Made by a program: the position numbers and the translations under genes
Source of the DNA: CAVRIA01 sp963721115
Lineage (GTDB): Bacteria > Desulfobacterota > Binatia > HRBIN30 > CADEER01
DNA: 64,000 bases
Assembly (NCBI GenBank): GCA_963721115.1
Contig: CAVRIA010000022.1
Span: 1 to 64,000 of the forward strand
Reading direction: 5' to 3'
Notes under the pieces: model-generated
Told to the model about the DNA's origin: nothing
Database searches by the model: none
Seen by the model: the letters and a program-made list of their open reading frames with translations, nothing else
Shown: one piece after another, positions 19,089-28,013 of the stretch
How the letters are laid out: every line of letters begins with the position of its first letter
How positions within the stretch are numbered: the first letter of the stretch is position 1

Positions 19089-19104
19089 TTGAACGCTCAG
19101 TCAA
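19089..19104. promoter_or_regulatory. Candidate TetR-type operator between DUF3604 and tetR
   Basis: The sequence TTGAACGCTCAGTCAA is an imperfect palindrome (outer arms TTGA/TCAA, mismatches inside). It sits in the 140-bp divergent space between the DUF3604 gene and the TetR gene. Position is suitable for control of both promoters. The imperfect symmetry makes this tentative. Confidence 0.35.
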
Positions 19105-19142
19105 GGTTGTTTTTTCTGACGGTTCGTGAAAAGCGAAGCGAC

Positions 19143-19805
19143 ATGGCTGCGGCTGGGAAAGACAGTTCGAGCGTCGAGGCGAAGATCGGTCAGTCCGCGG
19201 CAGACGACGGGGTGATCTCCGGTCGCCGCGAGGAGATCCTCGCGGCGGCCCTCCGGGTCTTCTCCGACCTCGGCTACGCGCGCGCGACGATCAAGCGCAT
19301 CGCCGCCGCCGCCGGTCTGCGCTCACCGGCCTTGATCTACTGGTACTTCCCCGACAAGGCCGCTCTCTGCCGCGAGGTCCTGCTGCGCTTCGGCCAGCTA
19401 CCGGTGACGCTGAACGATCCGCCGCTCGACGTGCCGCCGGAGCGCTTTCTGACCGACTTCGCCAACCAGTTCGTGGCGTTCTTCAGCGACCCGAACGTTC
19501 AGCAGGTATACCGTCTGGCCATCGTGGAGCCGCGGCTCCTCGACGAGGTCGGCCTCTCGATGGCGCGAGACATCCCGCGCAACGGCTTCACCATGCTCGA
19601 ACGCTACTTCACCCACCTGATCGAAACGCGGGTCGCCCAGCCGCACGACCCGAAGGTGGTGGCCCGGGTGCTCATCGGCACTCTGTGGGCGCACGTCGGC
19701 TCGCACCATTTCTTCCCCGGGCTGGTGCCCGGAGCGCTCGACAGCGATTCGTTCATCCGCGACATGGTGCCGATCTTCCTGCGCGGGATTCTCGCGCGCG
19801 ACTGA
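19143..19805 (+). CDS. TetR-family transcriptional regulator
   Basis: A 220-residue regulator. The N-terminal helix-turn-helix is clear: REEILAAALRVFSDLGYARAT, then IKRIAAAAGLRSPALIYWYFPDKAAL (residues about 30-75). The helical ligand domain follows and ends RGILARD. The ATG at 19143 is chosen because it leaves a normal short arm; an upstream in-frame ATG at 19089 falls on the palindrome and would add a non-homologous tail. Divergence from the DUF3604-PPIase-HupE operon suggests it regulates that operon and itself. The ligand is unknown. Confidence 0.85.
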   Translation: MAAAGKDSSSVEAKIGQSAADDGVISGRREEILAAALRVFSDLGYARATIKRIAAAAGLRSPALIYWYFPDKAALCREVLLRFGQLPVTLNDPPLDVPPERFLTDFANQFVAFFSDPNVQQVYRLAIVEPRLLDEVGLSMARDIPRNGFTMLERYFTHLIETRVAQPHDPKVVARVLIGTLWAHVGSHHFFPGLVPGALDSDSFIRDMVPIFLRGILARD

Positions 19806-19963
19806 TCAGCCGCGCTCGAGCTCGACGGCGAACAGAACGGAGCGGACACCGACGCACAGGGCGCGCGCTGTGCCCAAGCGCCGATCCGCTGCGGGCAGAT
19901 TCGGCCGACGCCGCGAATTCGTCGTCCGCGGATCAGACCGGCACCGTGCCGGTGGCCGCGACC

Positions 19964-20665
19964 TCAGCGGCGCGAGCCCATGAACAGGCGCAGCACGTAC
20001 CAGAACATCAGCGCCACCGACGCGAACAGCTCCAGCGCGGCTCCGACGTAGCGATCCTCCTCGAAGTGGAGCAGCACGTTCGACGTGTCGTGCAGAATCG
20101 CCGCTCCCGCCAGGCCCACCATGCCGACCGAGAACCACGTCCCCAGCTCGAAGCCGAACAGCACCCCGGCCACGATCGCCACCAGGGCCACCACCAATCC
20201 CCACCGCACCAGTCCGCCGAGAAACGAAAAGTCCTTGCGGGTGGAAAAGGCGATGACCGTCAGGCCGGCGAAGCCGAGAACGGTCGTCGTGGCGGCGCTC
20301 TGAATCGCCCCCGGGGCGACGGTGTTGGCAATGTAGAGCAACGGAACGAAGATGATCGACTCGGCGAAGACGAACCCCCCGAGCGCGAAGTACTGCGTCT
20401 GCAGCGACGGCGAGGTGTGCGCGGCGCGACTGGCGAACCAGCTCACGATCACGAACGCCCCCAGCACGAAGAGCCAGTTCACGCCGAGCATCGTCAAGGC
20501 GATCGGCTTGGCGATGCCGGTCTCGAAATACACGACCTCCAGCGCCGTGAAGGCCAACACCGCCGCCAGCAGGTGGTTGTAGGTACGGCTGATGAAGATC
20601 GCGCGCGAGCCGACACCGAGCGCCGGCGCCCGCAGGGCGTCTCCCGTGTAGTACGTCTGTTCCAT
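19964..20665 (-). CDS. Bax inhibitor-1/YccA-family membrane protein
   Basis: A 233-residue polytopic protein with about seven hydrophobic segments. Family features include SRTYNHLLAAVLAFTALE in the first segment, GGFVFAESIIFVPLLY in the middle, and the C-terminal FASVALMFWYVLRLF. Bacterial relatives are proposed pH-sensitive calcium leak channels or FtsH-interacting proteins. The start at 20665 has AGGAGGA at 7 nt; an in-frame ATG two codons earlier would touch the ribosome site. Its neighbours are unrelated. The 158 bp between this gene and the TetR stop show no gene. Confidence 0.8.
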   Translation of the reverse strand: MEQTYYTGDALRAPALGVGSRAIFISRTYNHLLAAVLAFTALEVVYFETGIAKPIALTMLGVNWLFVLGAFVIVSWFASRAAHTSPSLQTQYFALGGFVFAESIIFVPLLYIANTVAPGAIQSAATTTVLGFAGLTVIAFSTRKDFSFLGGLVRWGLVVALVAIVAGVLFGFELGTWFSVGMVGLAGAAILHDTSNVLLHFEEDRYVGAALELFASVALMFWYVLRLFMGSRR

Positions 20666-20968
20666 CGCCATTCCTCCTTCCTGTGGACAGCGCCGACGTT
20701 GCACCGGCACCGCAGCCAAGAGAACGCCGTGCGAGCAACGGCCGTGCCGGCCGGTATGCCGTACACGCTCTACATGACACCCATTTACGATCGCCTCAAT
20801 AGCGTCGCAATTTTGCTTGCATGATTGGTCACCATCTCCCCATCTCCCTGTAGCCTTTACCTGCTCCGGCTCCGCTCTCTCGGGAAGATGGCCCGTTCCT
20901 CACGGTCCAGTCAAACCGATCTGACTGGCACAGGACTTGCCGCTTCTCATGACCGAGGAGGATTTGCA

Positions 20969-21856
20969 ATGAAGGATATTCGCATCGTCGTCATGACCTC
21001 GGTCATCCTGGCCCTGGTGCTGTCGTTGGGGCCGCAGCGGGCTGCGGCCGAGTCTGTGGGGACGGCGGATCGGGTGATCACCGGGGAGCTGGTGCCCACG
21101 AACGCGGCGGCAAACCGATTCCGCCTCGTCGGCCACGGCGGACAGTTCACGGCGCCAGCCGGGACGTCGGTCGAAGCGCTCGATGGAAAGCCCGTGCGGG
21201 TGACACTCTCGCACGGCGGTCGCGTGCTCGCGATCGACCGCGAGGCGATTCGGTACGAGCCCGTCACGCACGGCTTCGAGATCGTCACCGGAAAGCTGAT
21301 GCCGCGTGCCGAAGTGCCGGGCGAGTTCACTCTGGTGGGTGACGACCATGCCTATGTCGCCCCGGCGCGAATCGATGTGCGGCGCTACGCCGGACGCGTG
21401 GTGCAAGTGTCGCTGGACGATCAGGGTCGAGTGATGAGCATCGAACCAGCCGCCGGCTCCGCGGCGGCGCGGTCTGCGGCGAACTGCTCCTACGGGGGGA
21501 AGGCGTACTCCGAAGGCTCATCGCTGTGCCAGGCCGGGGCGCGCTACCGTTGCGAGTCCGGAATGTGGGACAGCCTCGGCATGCCGTGCACGAATGGCAG
21601 CGCGCAGCCGTGCGACTTTCGCGGAACGAGCTACGCGGTCGGCACGACGCGCTGCACGGCGGGGGCCCAATTCGTCTGCGAGGCCGGCCAGTGGCGCAAC
21701 CTGGGGACGGAGTGCAAGGCTGGAGAGACGGCGTCGACGCGCACCTGCACGGTCGGCGGCGCCACGGTCGCCGCGGGCTCGTCGATCTGTCGCGGTGGCA
21801 CGGCCTTCCGCTGCGTGGACGGCGAGTGGATCAACCTCGGACGGGCGTGCAGCTGA
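20969..21856 (+). CDS. Secreted protein with two beta repeats and three Cys-rich repeats
   Basis: A 295-residue exported protein not matching a family I can name with certainty. A signal peptide (VILALVLSLGPQRAAAES) is followed by two tandem repeats of about 60 residues (VITGELVPT..RFRLVG, and IVTGKLMPR..EFTLVG), each ending in a GRVL/MxI strand. Three Cys repeats of about 42 residues follow, of pattern C-x-x-G-x-x-Y/V-x-x-G-x-x-x-C-x-x-G-A/T-x-F/Y-x-C-x-x-G-x-W-x-N/S-L-G-x-x-C. These resemble DUF1496-like cysteine motifs. Four cysteines per repeat suggest paired disulfides. The ATG is preceded by GAGGAGGATTTGCA. It is divergent from the Bax-inhibitor gene with about 300 bp between them, where I see no other gene. 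Confidence 0.7.
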   Translation: MKDIRIVVMTSVILALVLSLGPQRAAAESVGTADRVITGELVPTNAAANRFRLVGHGGQFTAPAGTSVEALDGKPVRVTLSHGGRVLAIDREAIRYEPVTHGFEIVTGKLMPRAEVPGEFTLVGDDHAYVAPARIDVRRYAGRVVQVSLDDQGRVMSIEPAAGSAAARSAANCSYGGKAYSEGSSLCQAGARYRCESGMWDSLGMPCTNGSAQPCDFRGTSYAVGTTRCTAGAQFVCEAGQWRNLGTECKAGETASTRTCTVGGATVAAGSSICRGGTAFRCVDGEWINLGRACS

Positions 21857-21933
21857 TCGACCCTTCGCTGGAACGCGCTTGCTTCGCGCGCGCAGTAGCC
21901 GCGACTTTGCACAGCAACCTCTGACGATCCTCT

Positions 21934-22011
21934 GAGCCCTTGCCTCGCCCGTGCCTGCCTTTGCCCGTCTTCTGCGGAGGCACAGACACCGGCGAGGCAA
22001 AGGCGGGGCTC
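21934..22011. terminator. Bidirectional hairpin between convergent genes
   Basis: GAGCCC plus TTGCCTCGCC (21934-21949) pairs with GGCGAGGCAA (21991-22000) and GGGCTC (22006-22011), with a 5-nt bulge in the right arm. The loop carries further GCCT/GGCA words. It lies between the convergent Cys-repeat and amidase genes and touches the amidase stop. There is no T-tract, so intrinsic termination is uncertain. Confidence 0.45.
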
Positions 22012-23424
22012 AAGAGGCGCCGCGGTCGGGCCAGCGGTCCGCCCACGGGCGGGCCTGCTCGAAGGCGAAGGCGGCCTGGAGCACGAGATCGTCGCGATGG
22101 CGCGGGCCGACGATCTGCATCCCGACCGGGAGGTTCGCGCTCGAGAAGCCGGCGCGGACGGTCGCGGCGGGGTGCCACGACAGGTTGAAGGGGATGGTGA
22201 AGGAGGCGACGCTCGGCCAGGGGGAGCTTTCTCCCTTCCAAGGTCTCCGGGAACGGCCCACGCGCCGGCGGCGGATCGTAAGGCACGGTCGGAGTGACGA
22301 GCAGGTCGTATTTGTCGAACACGGCGGCGCACCACGCGGTTGAGCTCCTCGCGCCGCAGGCGCGCTTCCGCCCACAACCTCGGCGTCATCCGGGCGCCTA
22401 CCTTCACGCCGCTCAGAAACCCGCGTCCGAACTCGTCCCCGCGCTCCGGCAGATACGGCTCCAGCTCGCCGAGCAGGTGGAACGCGCCGACGATTCCCCA
22501 GTCGTAGCCGAGCTCGGGCGGACCCCCTTCGATCGTCTCCACAGGGCTCCCGACCTCTTCGAACGCCCGCACCGCGCTGGCGACCACGGAGGCGACGTCG
22601 GACTGCACCACGGCGTGTCCCAGCTGCGGAGAGAAGGCGATCCGCAACGGCCGCGGCAGGTCGCGCAGAACCTTGCGATACGAGACGCCGGGATGCGGCA
22701 GCGAGTTCGGATCGAGGGGGTGCGGTCCGGAGACGACGTCGAGAAACAACGCGGCGTCCTCCACGCGGCGGGTCAGCGGCCCGTACACCGCCGTGTCGTC
22801 CATGATCCAGTAGCGCGTCGGGCCGTGCGGGACGCGCCCGTAGCTGGTCTTCAGGCCGAAGCATCCGGTGAAGGAGGCGGGAATGCGGATCGACCCACCG
22901 CCGTCGCCGGCGGTGACCAGCGGCACGAGACCGGCGGCGATGGCGGCCGACGAGCCGCCGCTCGATCCGCCCGGCGTGCGCTCGAGGTTCCACGGGTTGC
23001 GGGTCACACCGAACAGCGGGTTCTTGGTGATCGCCGTGGCGCCGAACTCGGGGGCGTTGGTCTTGCCGACGACGATGGCGCCGGCGGCGCGCAGCCGCGC
23101 GACCTGAATCGAGTCGTGCTCGGCGACGTTGTCCCGGAAGGCCTTCGAGCCGTGGCTGGTCACCATCCCGGCGACGTCCTCGAGGTCCTTGACGCCGAGC
23201 GGCATTCCCTCCAACGGGCGGCCCTCGCCGCGCCCGATGCGTTCCTCCGCCGCGCGCGCCTCCCGCAGAAGGTCGCCCTCCTCCTTGAGCGCGACGAAGG
23301 CGTTCAGATCGCGCTCGGCGTCGATGCGGCTCAGCGCCTCGCGCATCAGGTCGACGGGAGACGCCTCTTTGCGGGCGAGGCACCGCGCGAGCTCGCCGAG
23401 CGGGCGCGTCAGAAGGTCGGCCAT
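22010..23424 (-). CDS. Amidase-signature family hydrolase (two frameshifts)
   Basis: About 470 residues over three frames. The amidase catalytic triad is visible: lysine in MPLGVKDLEDVAG (residue about 77), the glycine-serine region GGSSGGSSAAIAAG, and the cis-serine in GDGGGSIRIPAS. FGLKTSYGRVPHGP follows, as in other members. Two +1 shifts, near 22325 and 22235, are needed to continue into FDKYDLLVTPTVPYDPPP and then LPVGMQIVGPRHRDD, the conserved C-terminal block, ending at 22010. A good ribosome site (GAGAGGAGG) precedes the start. It would hydrolyse amide substrates in the cytoplasm. Conservation through both shifts argues for base errors rather than an inactive gene. Confidence 0.8.
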
Positions 23425-23539
23425 GTCATCCTCCTCTCGGCGGGCGATGGTATCGATTGGGCGGCGCCGAAGAAAGCGAATCGTCGCCCGCTCGCCGAGC
23501 TAGGTGGCGAAGAAGCGTGCGTCGGCGTTATACGGAGGC

Positions 23540-24550
23540 ATGGAAATCGGTATCGAAACCTTTCCCCCGCTGGGGCGGGCCTCCGAAACGGCGCAGGGGC
23601 TGGAAGCCCTCGGCTTTGCGCACCTGCTGCTGCCGGACAGTCAGAACCTCGCCCCCGAGGTCTGGGGGCAGCTCATGCTGGCCGCCCGCGCGACCTCGAA
23701 GATCCGCCTCGGAACCGGTGTGACCAACCCCCTCACCCGCGATCCGGCGGTGACGGCTTCCGCCGCGCTGTCTCTTCAGCTCGAGAGCGGCGGGCGGGCG
23801 ATCTGCGGAATCGGGCGCGGCGACTCCTCGGCGCAGCGCATCGGTCGGGAGGCGGCGCGACTGGCCGACTTCGAGACCTACGTCCGTTCGCTGCAGACCT
23901 ATCTGTCGGGCGGAGCGGTGCTGCGCAACGGTTTCGAAAGCCGCATCGAGTGGCTGAAGGCGGCCGGCGTGCCCAAGGTGCCGGTCGAGATCGCCGCGAC
24001 CGGACCGCGCGTGATCGCGCTGGCGGCGCGCGTCGCCGATCGCGTCGCGTTCGCCGTCGGCGCGCACCCGGAGCATCTCGCCTGGGCTCTCCACACGGCG
24101 CGGGAGGCCGCCGCGGCGGCGGGTCGGGATCCCGCCTCGCTGCGCTGCGGCGCCTTCGTCAACTGCGTGATCCATTCCGATCGGGCGCTGGCGCGCGACG
24201 GCATTCGCGGAACGGTTGCCACCTTCGCGCGCTTCTCCGCGTTTCCCGGCTCGCCGATGTCCCGGCTGCCGGCGCCGCTGCAGAAGGCGGCGCAGTTCCT
24301 GCGGGAGCACTACGACATGAAGGAGCACACGCGGGCGTCCGCCGAGCACGCGCGGGCGCTCGAGGACGAGTTCATCGACTGGTTCGGAATTGCGGGACCG
24401 GTAGAGGTGGCTCTCGAACGCTTCGAGCAGATGGCCGCCCTCGGCCTCGACTTCTGCCACGTCGTTCCCGGATCGAGCAACACGCCCCGGGAGGTCACCA
24501 CGGCGTCGCTACGCCTCCTGGCGGAGAAGGTCGTTCCGGCGCTCGCCTGA
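23540..24550 (+). CDS. LLM-class flavin/F420-dependent oxidoreductase
   Basis: A 336-residue luciferase-like TIM barrel, shorter than the enzyme at 1884-2990. Family landmarks are EALGFAHLLLPDSQN near residue 30, TSKIRLGTGVTNPLTRDPAVTA near 60, GRAICGIGRGDSSAQRIGR near 100, and VPVEIAATGPRVIALAAR near 155. The pattern is closer to the F420-dependent methylenetetrahydromethanopterin-reductase-like branch than to the long-chain monooxygenases, but cofactor choice is uncertain. The start follows ACGGAGGC. It is divergent from the amidase gene and stands alone. Confidence 0.82.
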   Translation: MEIGIETFPPLGRASETAQGLEALGFAHLLLPDSQNLAPEVWGQLMLAARATSKIRLGTGVTNPLTRDPAVTASAALSLQLESGGRAICGIGRGDSSAQRIGREAARLADFETYVRSLQTYLSGGAVLRNGFESRIEWLKAAGVPKVPVEIAATGPRVIALAARVADRVAFAVGAHPEHLAWALHTAREAAAAAGRDPASLRCGAFVNCVIHSDRALARDGIRGTVATFARFSAFPGSPMSRLPAPLQKAAQFLREHYDMKEHTRASAEHARALEDEFIDWFGIAGPVEVALERFEQMAALGLDFCHVVPGSSNTPREVTTASLRLLAEKVVPALA

Positions 24551-24687
24551 AACGACCCTGAACGTTTCCGGCGGGCGGGGGGCACGGCTTCTTCGTCGAC
24601 GCGAGGCGCCTCCAGCTCAGTGCTCGGGTCCGTGCCGTTCACCGCGGGATTGTCGTGCTCGCGCTACTGACCAAAGAAGCAGAGCGC

Positions 24688-25197
24688 TCAATCGCGCCGC
24701 CGATCGCCACCCAAGCCGCCCGACCCGTACTGATCGGCCGGACCGGAGCCGCCGGGACCGAGCCGGCCCTCCGGGCCCAGGTGGCCCTTGCCGGGAACGT
24801 GGTTGACCTCGACGCGGATTCCGTCCGGATCCTCGAAGAGGATCGAGTAGTAACCGGGGGCGAAGTGGGATGCCTCCTCGGGTGGATGGACGATGCGCGC
24901 CCCGAGCTCGTCGACGAGGAATCGATGGATCGCGTCGATATCCTCGCGACTCCGGGCGCGAAAGCAGAAGTGGTGCAGGCCCGCCCGATCCTGGTCGAAC
25001 GCGACCGCGCGCTTCTCCGGCGGCGCTCCGCGCACGAGAATGCCGGTGCGGGCGCCGATGCAGTAGACGATCTCGTCGGCGCGGATCAGCGTCTTCATCC
25101 CCAGGAAGTGGCACAGCTTCTCCCAGAAGGGCACGCAGCGACCCGGGTCGTTCACCGTCATCTGGATGTGGGCGATTCCGTTCACCTCGACGCTCAT
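24688..25197 (-). CDS. VOC-superfamily protein in P450 operon
   Basis: A 169-residue vicinal-oxygen-chelate protein with candidate metal ligands H10 (GIAHIQMTV), H75/H76 (RAGLHHFCFR) and E130 (DPDGIRVEVN), like the protein at 4006-4491. A glycine-rich tail of about 30 residues follows the fold and is not part of the family. The gene is 27 bp downstream of the cytochrome P450 gene with its own GGAGG ribosome site, and is third in the TetR-P450-VOC operon. It may process the P450 product (ring cleavage or isomerisation), but this is inference from context. Confidence 0.8.
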   Translation of the reverse strand: MSVEVNGIAHIQMTVNDPGRCVPFWEKLCHFLGMKTLIRADEIVYCIGARTGILVRGAPPEKRAVAFDQDRAGLHHFCFRARSREDIDAIHRFLVDELGARIVHPPEEASHFAPGYYSILFEDPDGIRVEVNHVPGKGHLGPEGRLGPGGSGPADQYGSGGLGGDRRRD

Positions 25198-25224
25198 GTC
25201 GACCTCCGGAGCATGGCGAACGCT

Positions 25225-26619
25225 CTACCAGAGCTGCAGCCGCATGGGGAGACCGCCGCGCGGCCGCAGCGTGACGAGCGGCTCCGGGACGACCTCGCGG
25301 TCGTCGACGGGTTGGAGGCGAAAGCGCTGCGCCAGGGTGCCGAGGACGAGCTGCGTCTCGGTCATCGCGAAGCCGCTGCCGATGCACTGGCGCGGCCCGG
25401 CGGCGAAGGGAATATACGCGAAGCGCGGCCGCTGCGCCGCGCGCTCCGGCGTGAAGCGCTCCGGATCGAAGCGCTCGGGGTCCTCCCACACTGCCGGGTG
25501 GCGGTGCGTGATCCACGGCGACATGATCACGACCGCACCGACGGGCACGTCGAATCCCTGGATCGCGTCCGGCTCGCGCGGCGTGCGCGAGAAGGTCCAC
25601 ACCGGCGGGTAGAGACGCATCGACTCCTCGATCACCATGCGGCAGTACTCGAGGCGCGGCAGGTCGTCGACCGTCGGAGCGCGGCCGCCGAGAACCTCGT
25701 CGAGCTCGGCGCGAAGCCGCTCGGCCGCGAAGGGATAGCGGGAGAGAAGATGGAACGTCCAGGCCAGCGCGTTGGCCGTCGTCTCGTGCCCCGCCAGCAG
25801 CATCGTCATCACCTCGTCGCGCAGCTGGCGATCGCTCATTCCCCCTTCCTCGTCGCGCGCCTCGAGCAGCATCGACAGGAGGTCGTCGCCGGCGCCGGGC
25901 CGGGCGCGCTTTTCGACGATGATGCGGTGCACGACCGCGTCGAGCTCGCGCAGGGCGCGGCGCGCGCGCAGGTTGCCCGGCGTCGGCAGGCTGCGCGCGA
26001 CCGGCAACGTCATCCAGGGCCGGCTGAAGAGCTCGATGACGCGCCGGTTGACGACCGTGAACTGCTCGCGCACGACGGCCGCCAGATCGCCGCCCTCGAC
26101 CCCGAAGAGAGTGCTCGTCGCGATCTCGAGGGTGAGCCGCATCATCTCGGCCGCCACGTCGAGCGGCGTGCCGGCGCGCGCGGCGCGCTCCCAGGTCTCG
26201 GCGACGCCGAGGGCGCGCTCGGTCATGAGCGTTCCGAAGGCCTCGACGCGCTGGCGGTGGAAGGCGGGCTGGATGAGGCGGCGCTGGCGCCGCCACAGGT
26301 CGCCGTTGGCGGTGACCAGACCGTCGCCGAGGATGGGCCGCAGCATGCGGTAGTCGGGGTTGTCCTTGTGGTAGATGACGTGCCGTTCGTGCAGAACGTG
26401 GCCGACGCCGTCCGGGTGGAAGGCCATGATCATGTCCAACCAGCCGAGGCGGGCGCCGACGACGTCGCCGTACTCGGCGCGCAGCGATTCGTACATGCCG
26501 AGCGGATCCGTGGAGATCACGCGCGCCGCGCGCAACAGGGCCAGACCGCGCGGGCCGGGCGCCTTTTTCGCCGGCATCGCGCCGGCCGATTGCATCGTCT
26601 CTGCAGTCGTTCGGGACAT
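25225..26619 (-). CDS. Cytochrome P450
   Basis: A 464-residue P450 monooxygenase. The oxygen-activating I-helix motif is LLAGHETTANAL, the K-helix ExxR motif is EESMRLYPPVW, and the heme-binding loop is FAAGPRQCIGSGFAM with the axial cysteine at about 412. The loop order and RLYPPVW resemble the CYP102/CYP4-like fatty acid and terpene hydroxylases more than the short actinobacterial class. There is no N-terminal membrane anchor, so it is soluble and needs external redox partners, which are not encoded nearby. It is preceded by GGGAGGTC and lies 11 bp after the TetR gene, which probably represses the operon. Confidence 0.9.
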   Translation of the reverse strand: MSRTTAETMQSAGAMPAKKAPGPRGLALLRAARVISTDPLGMYESLRAEYGDVVGARLGWLDMIMAFHPDGVGHVLHERHVIYHKDNPDYRMLRPILGDGLVTANGDLWRRQRRLIQPAFHRQRVEAFGTLMTERALGVAETWERAARAGTPLDVAAEMMRLTLEIATSTLFGVEGGDLAAVVREQFTVVNRRVIELFSRPWMTLPVARSLPTPGNLRARRALRELDAVVHRIIVEKRARPGAGDDLLSMLLEARDEEGGMSDRQLRDEVMTMLLAGHETTANALAWTFHLLSRYPFAAERLRAELDEVLGGRAPTVDDLPRLEYCRMVIEESMRLYPPVWTFSRTPREPDAIQGFDVPVGAVVIMSPWITHRHPAVWEDPERFDPERFTPERAAQRPRFAYIPFAAGPRQCIGSGFAMTETQLVLGTLAQRFRLQPVDDREVVPEPLVTLRPRGGLPMRLQLW

Positions 26620-26630
26620 GGTCGACCTCC

Positions 26631-27251
26631 CTACAACGAATCACGGGGTGAACGGATGATGCCCGCCAGCAGCAGGCCGAGCGCGGCGTCGGCTTGCGCG
26701 CGCCAGTCGATAGCCTTCGGCTCGGTCGCCCACAGCAGGCCCAGGCCCTCCCAGACGGCCAGGATCGCCAGCGAGGTCGTTGCCGGGTCGACATCGCGAA
26801 GCTCTCCCGCGGCGACGCCCTGGGCGACCAGAACCTCGAGTCGCTCGCGGATGGCGCCGAAGTAGCGGCGTACGAGGGCGCGCGCCCGCCGTTCGCGCAA
26901 GGCGAGGGCGTAGAATTCCCAGAAGAGCGACGGCGGAACTCCGAGCTCGCGGTACTGGCGCTGGACGAGATCGTCGAAGGCGAGCAGCCGCTCGGCGACC
27001 GTGCCCGGCGCTTGCTCGAGCTTCTTCAGATCGGCGACCTCGAGCTCGAAGAGGCGCTTCATCAGCTCGGCGACGATGGCGTCCTTGCTCTCGAAGTACA
27101 GGTACAGAGCCGGCTTGCTGAGCTTCGCCTCGGCGGCGATGTCGTCCATGCGCGATTGCTGCACGCCGCTGCGCGCGAAGACGGCCGTCGCCGCTTCGAG
27201 AATCTGTGCCCGGCGGCGCGTGCCGGTGTCTGTCGCGGCAATCTGGGGCAT
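26631..27251 (-). CDS. TetR-family repressor of the P450 operon
   Basis: A 206-residue regulator with an N-terminal helix-turn-helix (RAQILEAATAVFARSGVQQSR, then DDIAAEAKLSKPALYLYFESKDAI, residues about 13-57) and a helical ligand domain. It is the first gene of a minus-strand operon with P450 and VOC genes. A perfect operator palindrome starts two bases upstream of its ATG, so autoregulation is very likely. The ligand would presumably be the substrate or product of the P450. Confidence 0.9.
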   Translation of the reverse strand: MPQIAATDTGTRRRAQILEAATAVFARSGVQQSRMDDIAAEAKLSKPALYLYFESKDAIVAELMKRLFELEVADLKKLEQAPGTVAERLLAFDDLVQRQYRELGVPPSLFWEFYALALRERRARALVRRYFGAIRERLEVLVAQGVAAGELRDVDPATTSLAILAVWEGLGLLWATEPKAIDWRAQADAALGLLLAGIIRSPRDSL

Positions 27252-27252
27252 A

Positions 27253-27272
27253 GTTACTGACCAGTCAGTAAC
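27253..27272. promoter_or_regulatory. TetR operator, perfect palindrome
   Basis: GTTACTGAC-CA-GTCAGTAAC has perfect 9-bp arms. It lies immediately upstream of the TetR start codon (27251), so bound repressor would block transcription of the tetR-P450-VOC operon. TGAC/GTCA cores of this kind are typical for TetR-family dimers. The same half-site appears at 1768-1794. Confidence 0.8.
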
Positions 27273-27311
27273 CTACCGGCGGCGCGCTTGTCAAGCAATC
27301 CCGTCCGCAGG

Positions 27312-27950
27312 GCGGCCGCGCGGGGCGGAGCCACCGGAGAGAGGGGCGCGGAGAGGGAACCTCTCTTGTGGTGTAGGCCTCCGGCCTGCATAGCGGTCCA
27401 TCGGACCGCTCTCTCCCCTCCAACCCAGCCCCGTGCAGGCGGGACGCCCGCACCACAATCAACTGCCGACAACTGCCGATGCGGCCGCGGGGGGCGCGGG
27501 GAGGGAATCTCTCTTGTGGTGTAGGCCTCCGGCCTGCATAGCGGTCCATCGGACCGCTCTCTCCCCCTCCAACCCAGCCCCGTGCAGGCGGGACGCCCGC
27601 ACCACAATCAACTGCCGACAACTGCCGATGCGGCCGCGGGGGGCGCGGGGAGGGAATCTCTCTTGTGGTGTAGGCCTCCGGCCTGCATAGCGGTCCATCG
27701 GACCGCTCTCTCCCCCTCCAACCCAGCCCCGTGCAGGCGGGACGCCCGCACCACAATCAACTGCCGACAACTGCCGATGCGGCCGCGGGGACCGCGGGGA
27801 GGGAATCTCTCTTGTGGTGTAGGCCTCCGGCCTGCACAGCGGTCCATCGGACCGCTCTCTCCCCCTCCAACCCAGCCCCCGTGCAGGCGGGACGCCCGCA
27901 CCACAATCAAGTGCCGCAACTGCCGATGCGGCCGCGGGGACCGCGGGCCG
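27312..27950. repeat. Tandem array of 149-bp hairpin-rich units
   Basis: Four units of 148-149 bp (anchors CTCTCTTGTG at 27361, 27509, 27658 and 27807) with only a few differences. A GCGGCCGC site stands at each unit boundary (27312, 27481, 27630, 27779, 27928). Each unit carries three hairpins: AGGCC-tcc-GGCCT, AGCGGTCC-atc-GGACCGCT, and GCGGG-acg-CCCGC. The first partial unit contains CGGAGCCACCGGAGAGAGG, the reverse complement of part of the dispersed repeat at 190-642. No gene is seen between the TetR operator and the Fur-like box (about 780 bp). Translated frames through it are repetitive artefacts. Confidence 0.9.
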
Positions 27951-28013
27951 GTGGCGCCCTACCGCTTAAAAGCCACAAGCCGCAGTTGACTCCATCATCG
28001 TCGCCGTTGTAGA

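Noticed and set aside
27312..27950. Tandem array considered as CRISPR
   Set aside because: Units are 149 bp and near-identical throughout, with no short repeats separated by unique spacers and no cas genes near.
27254..27989. Repeated small reading frames in the tandem array
   Set aside because: The same short frames occur in each unit because the DNA repeats; no start sites or family matches.
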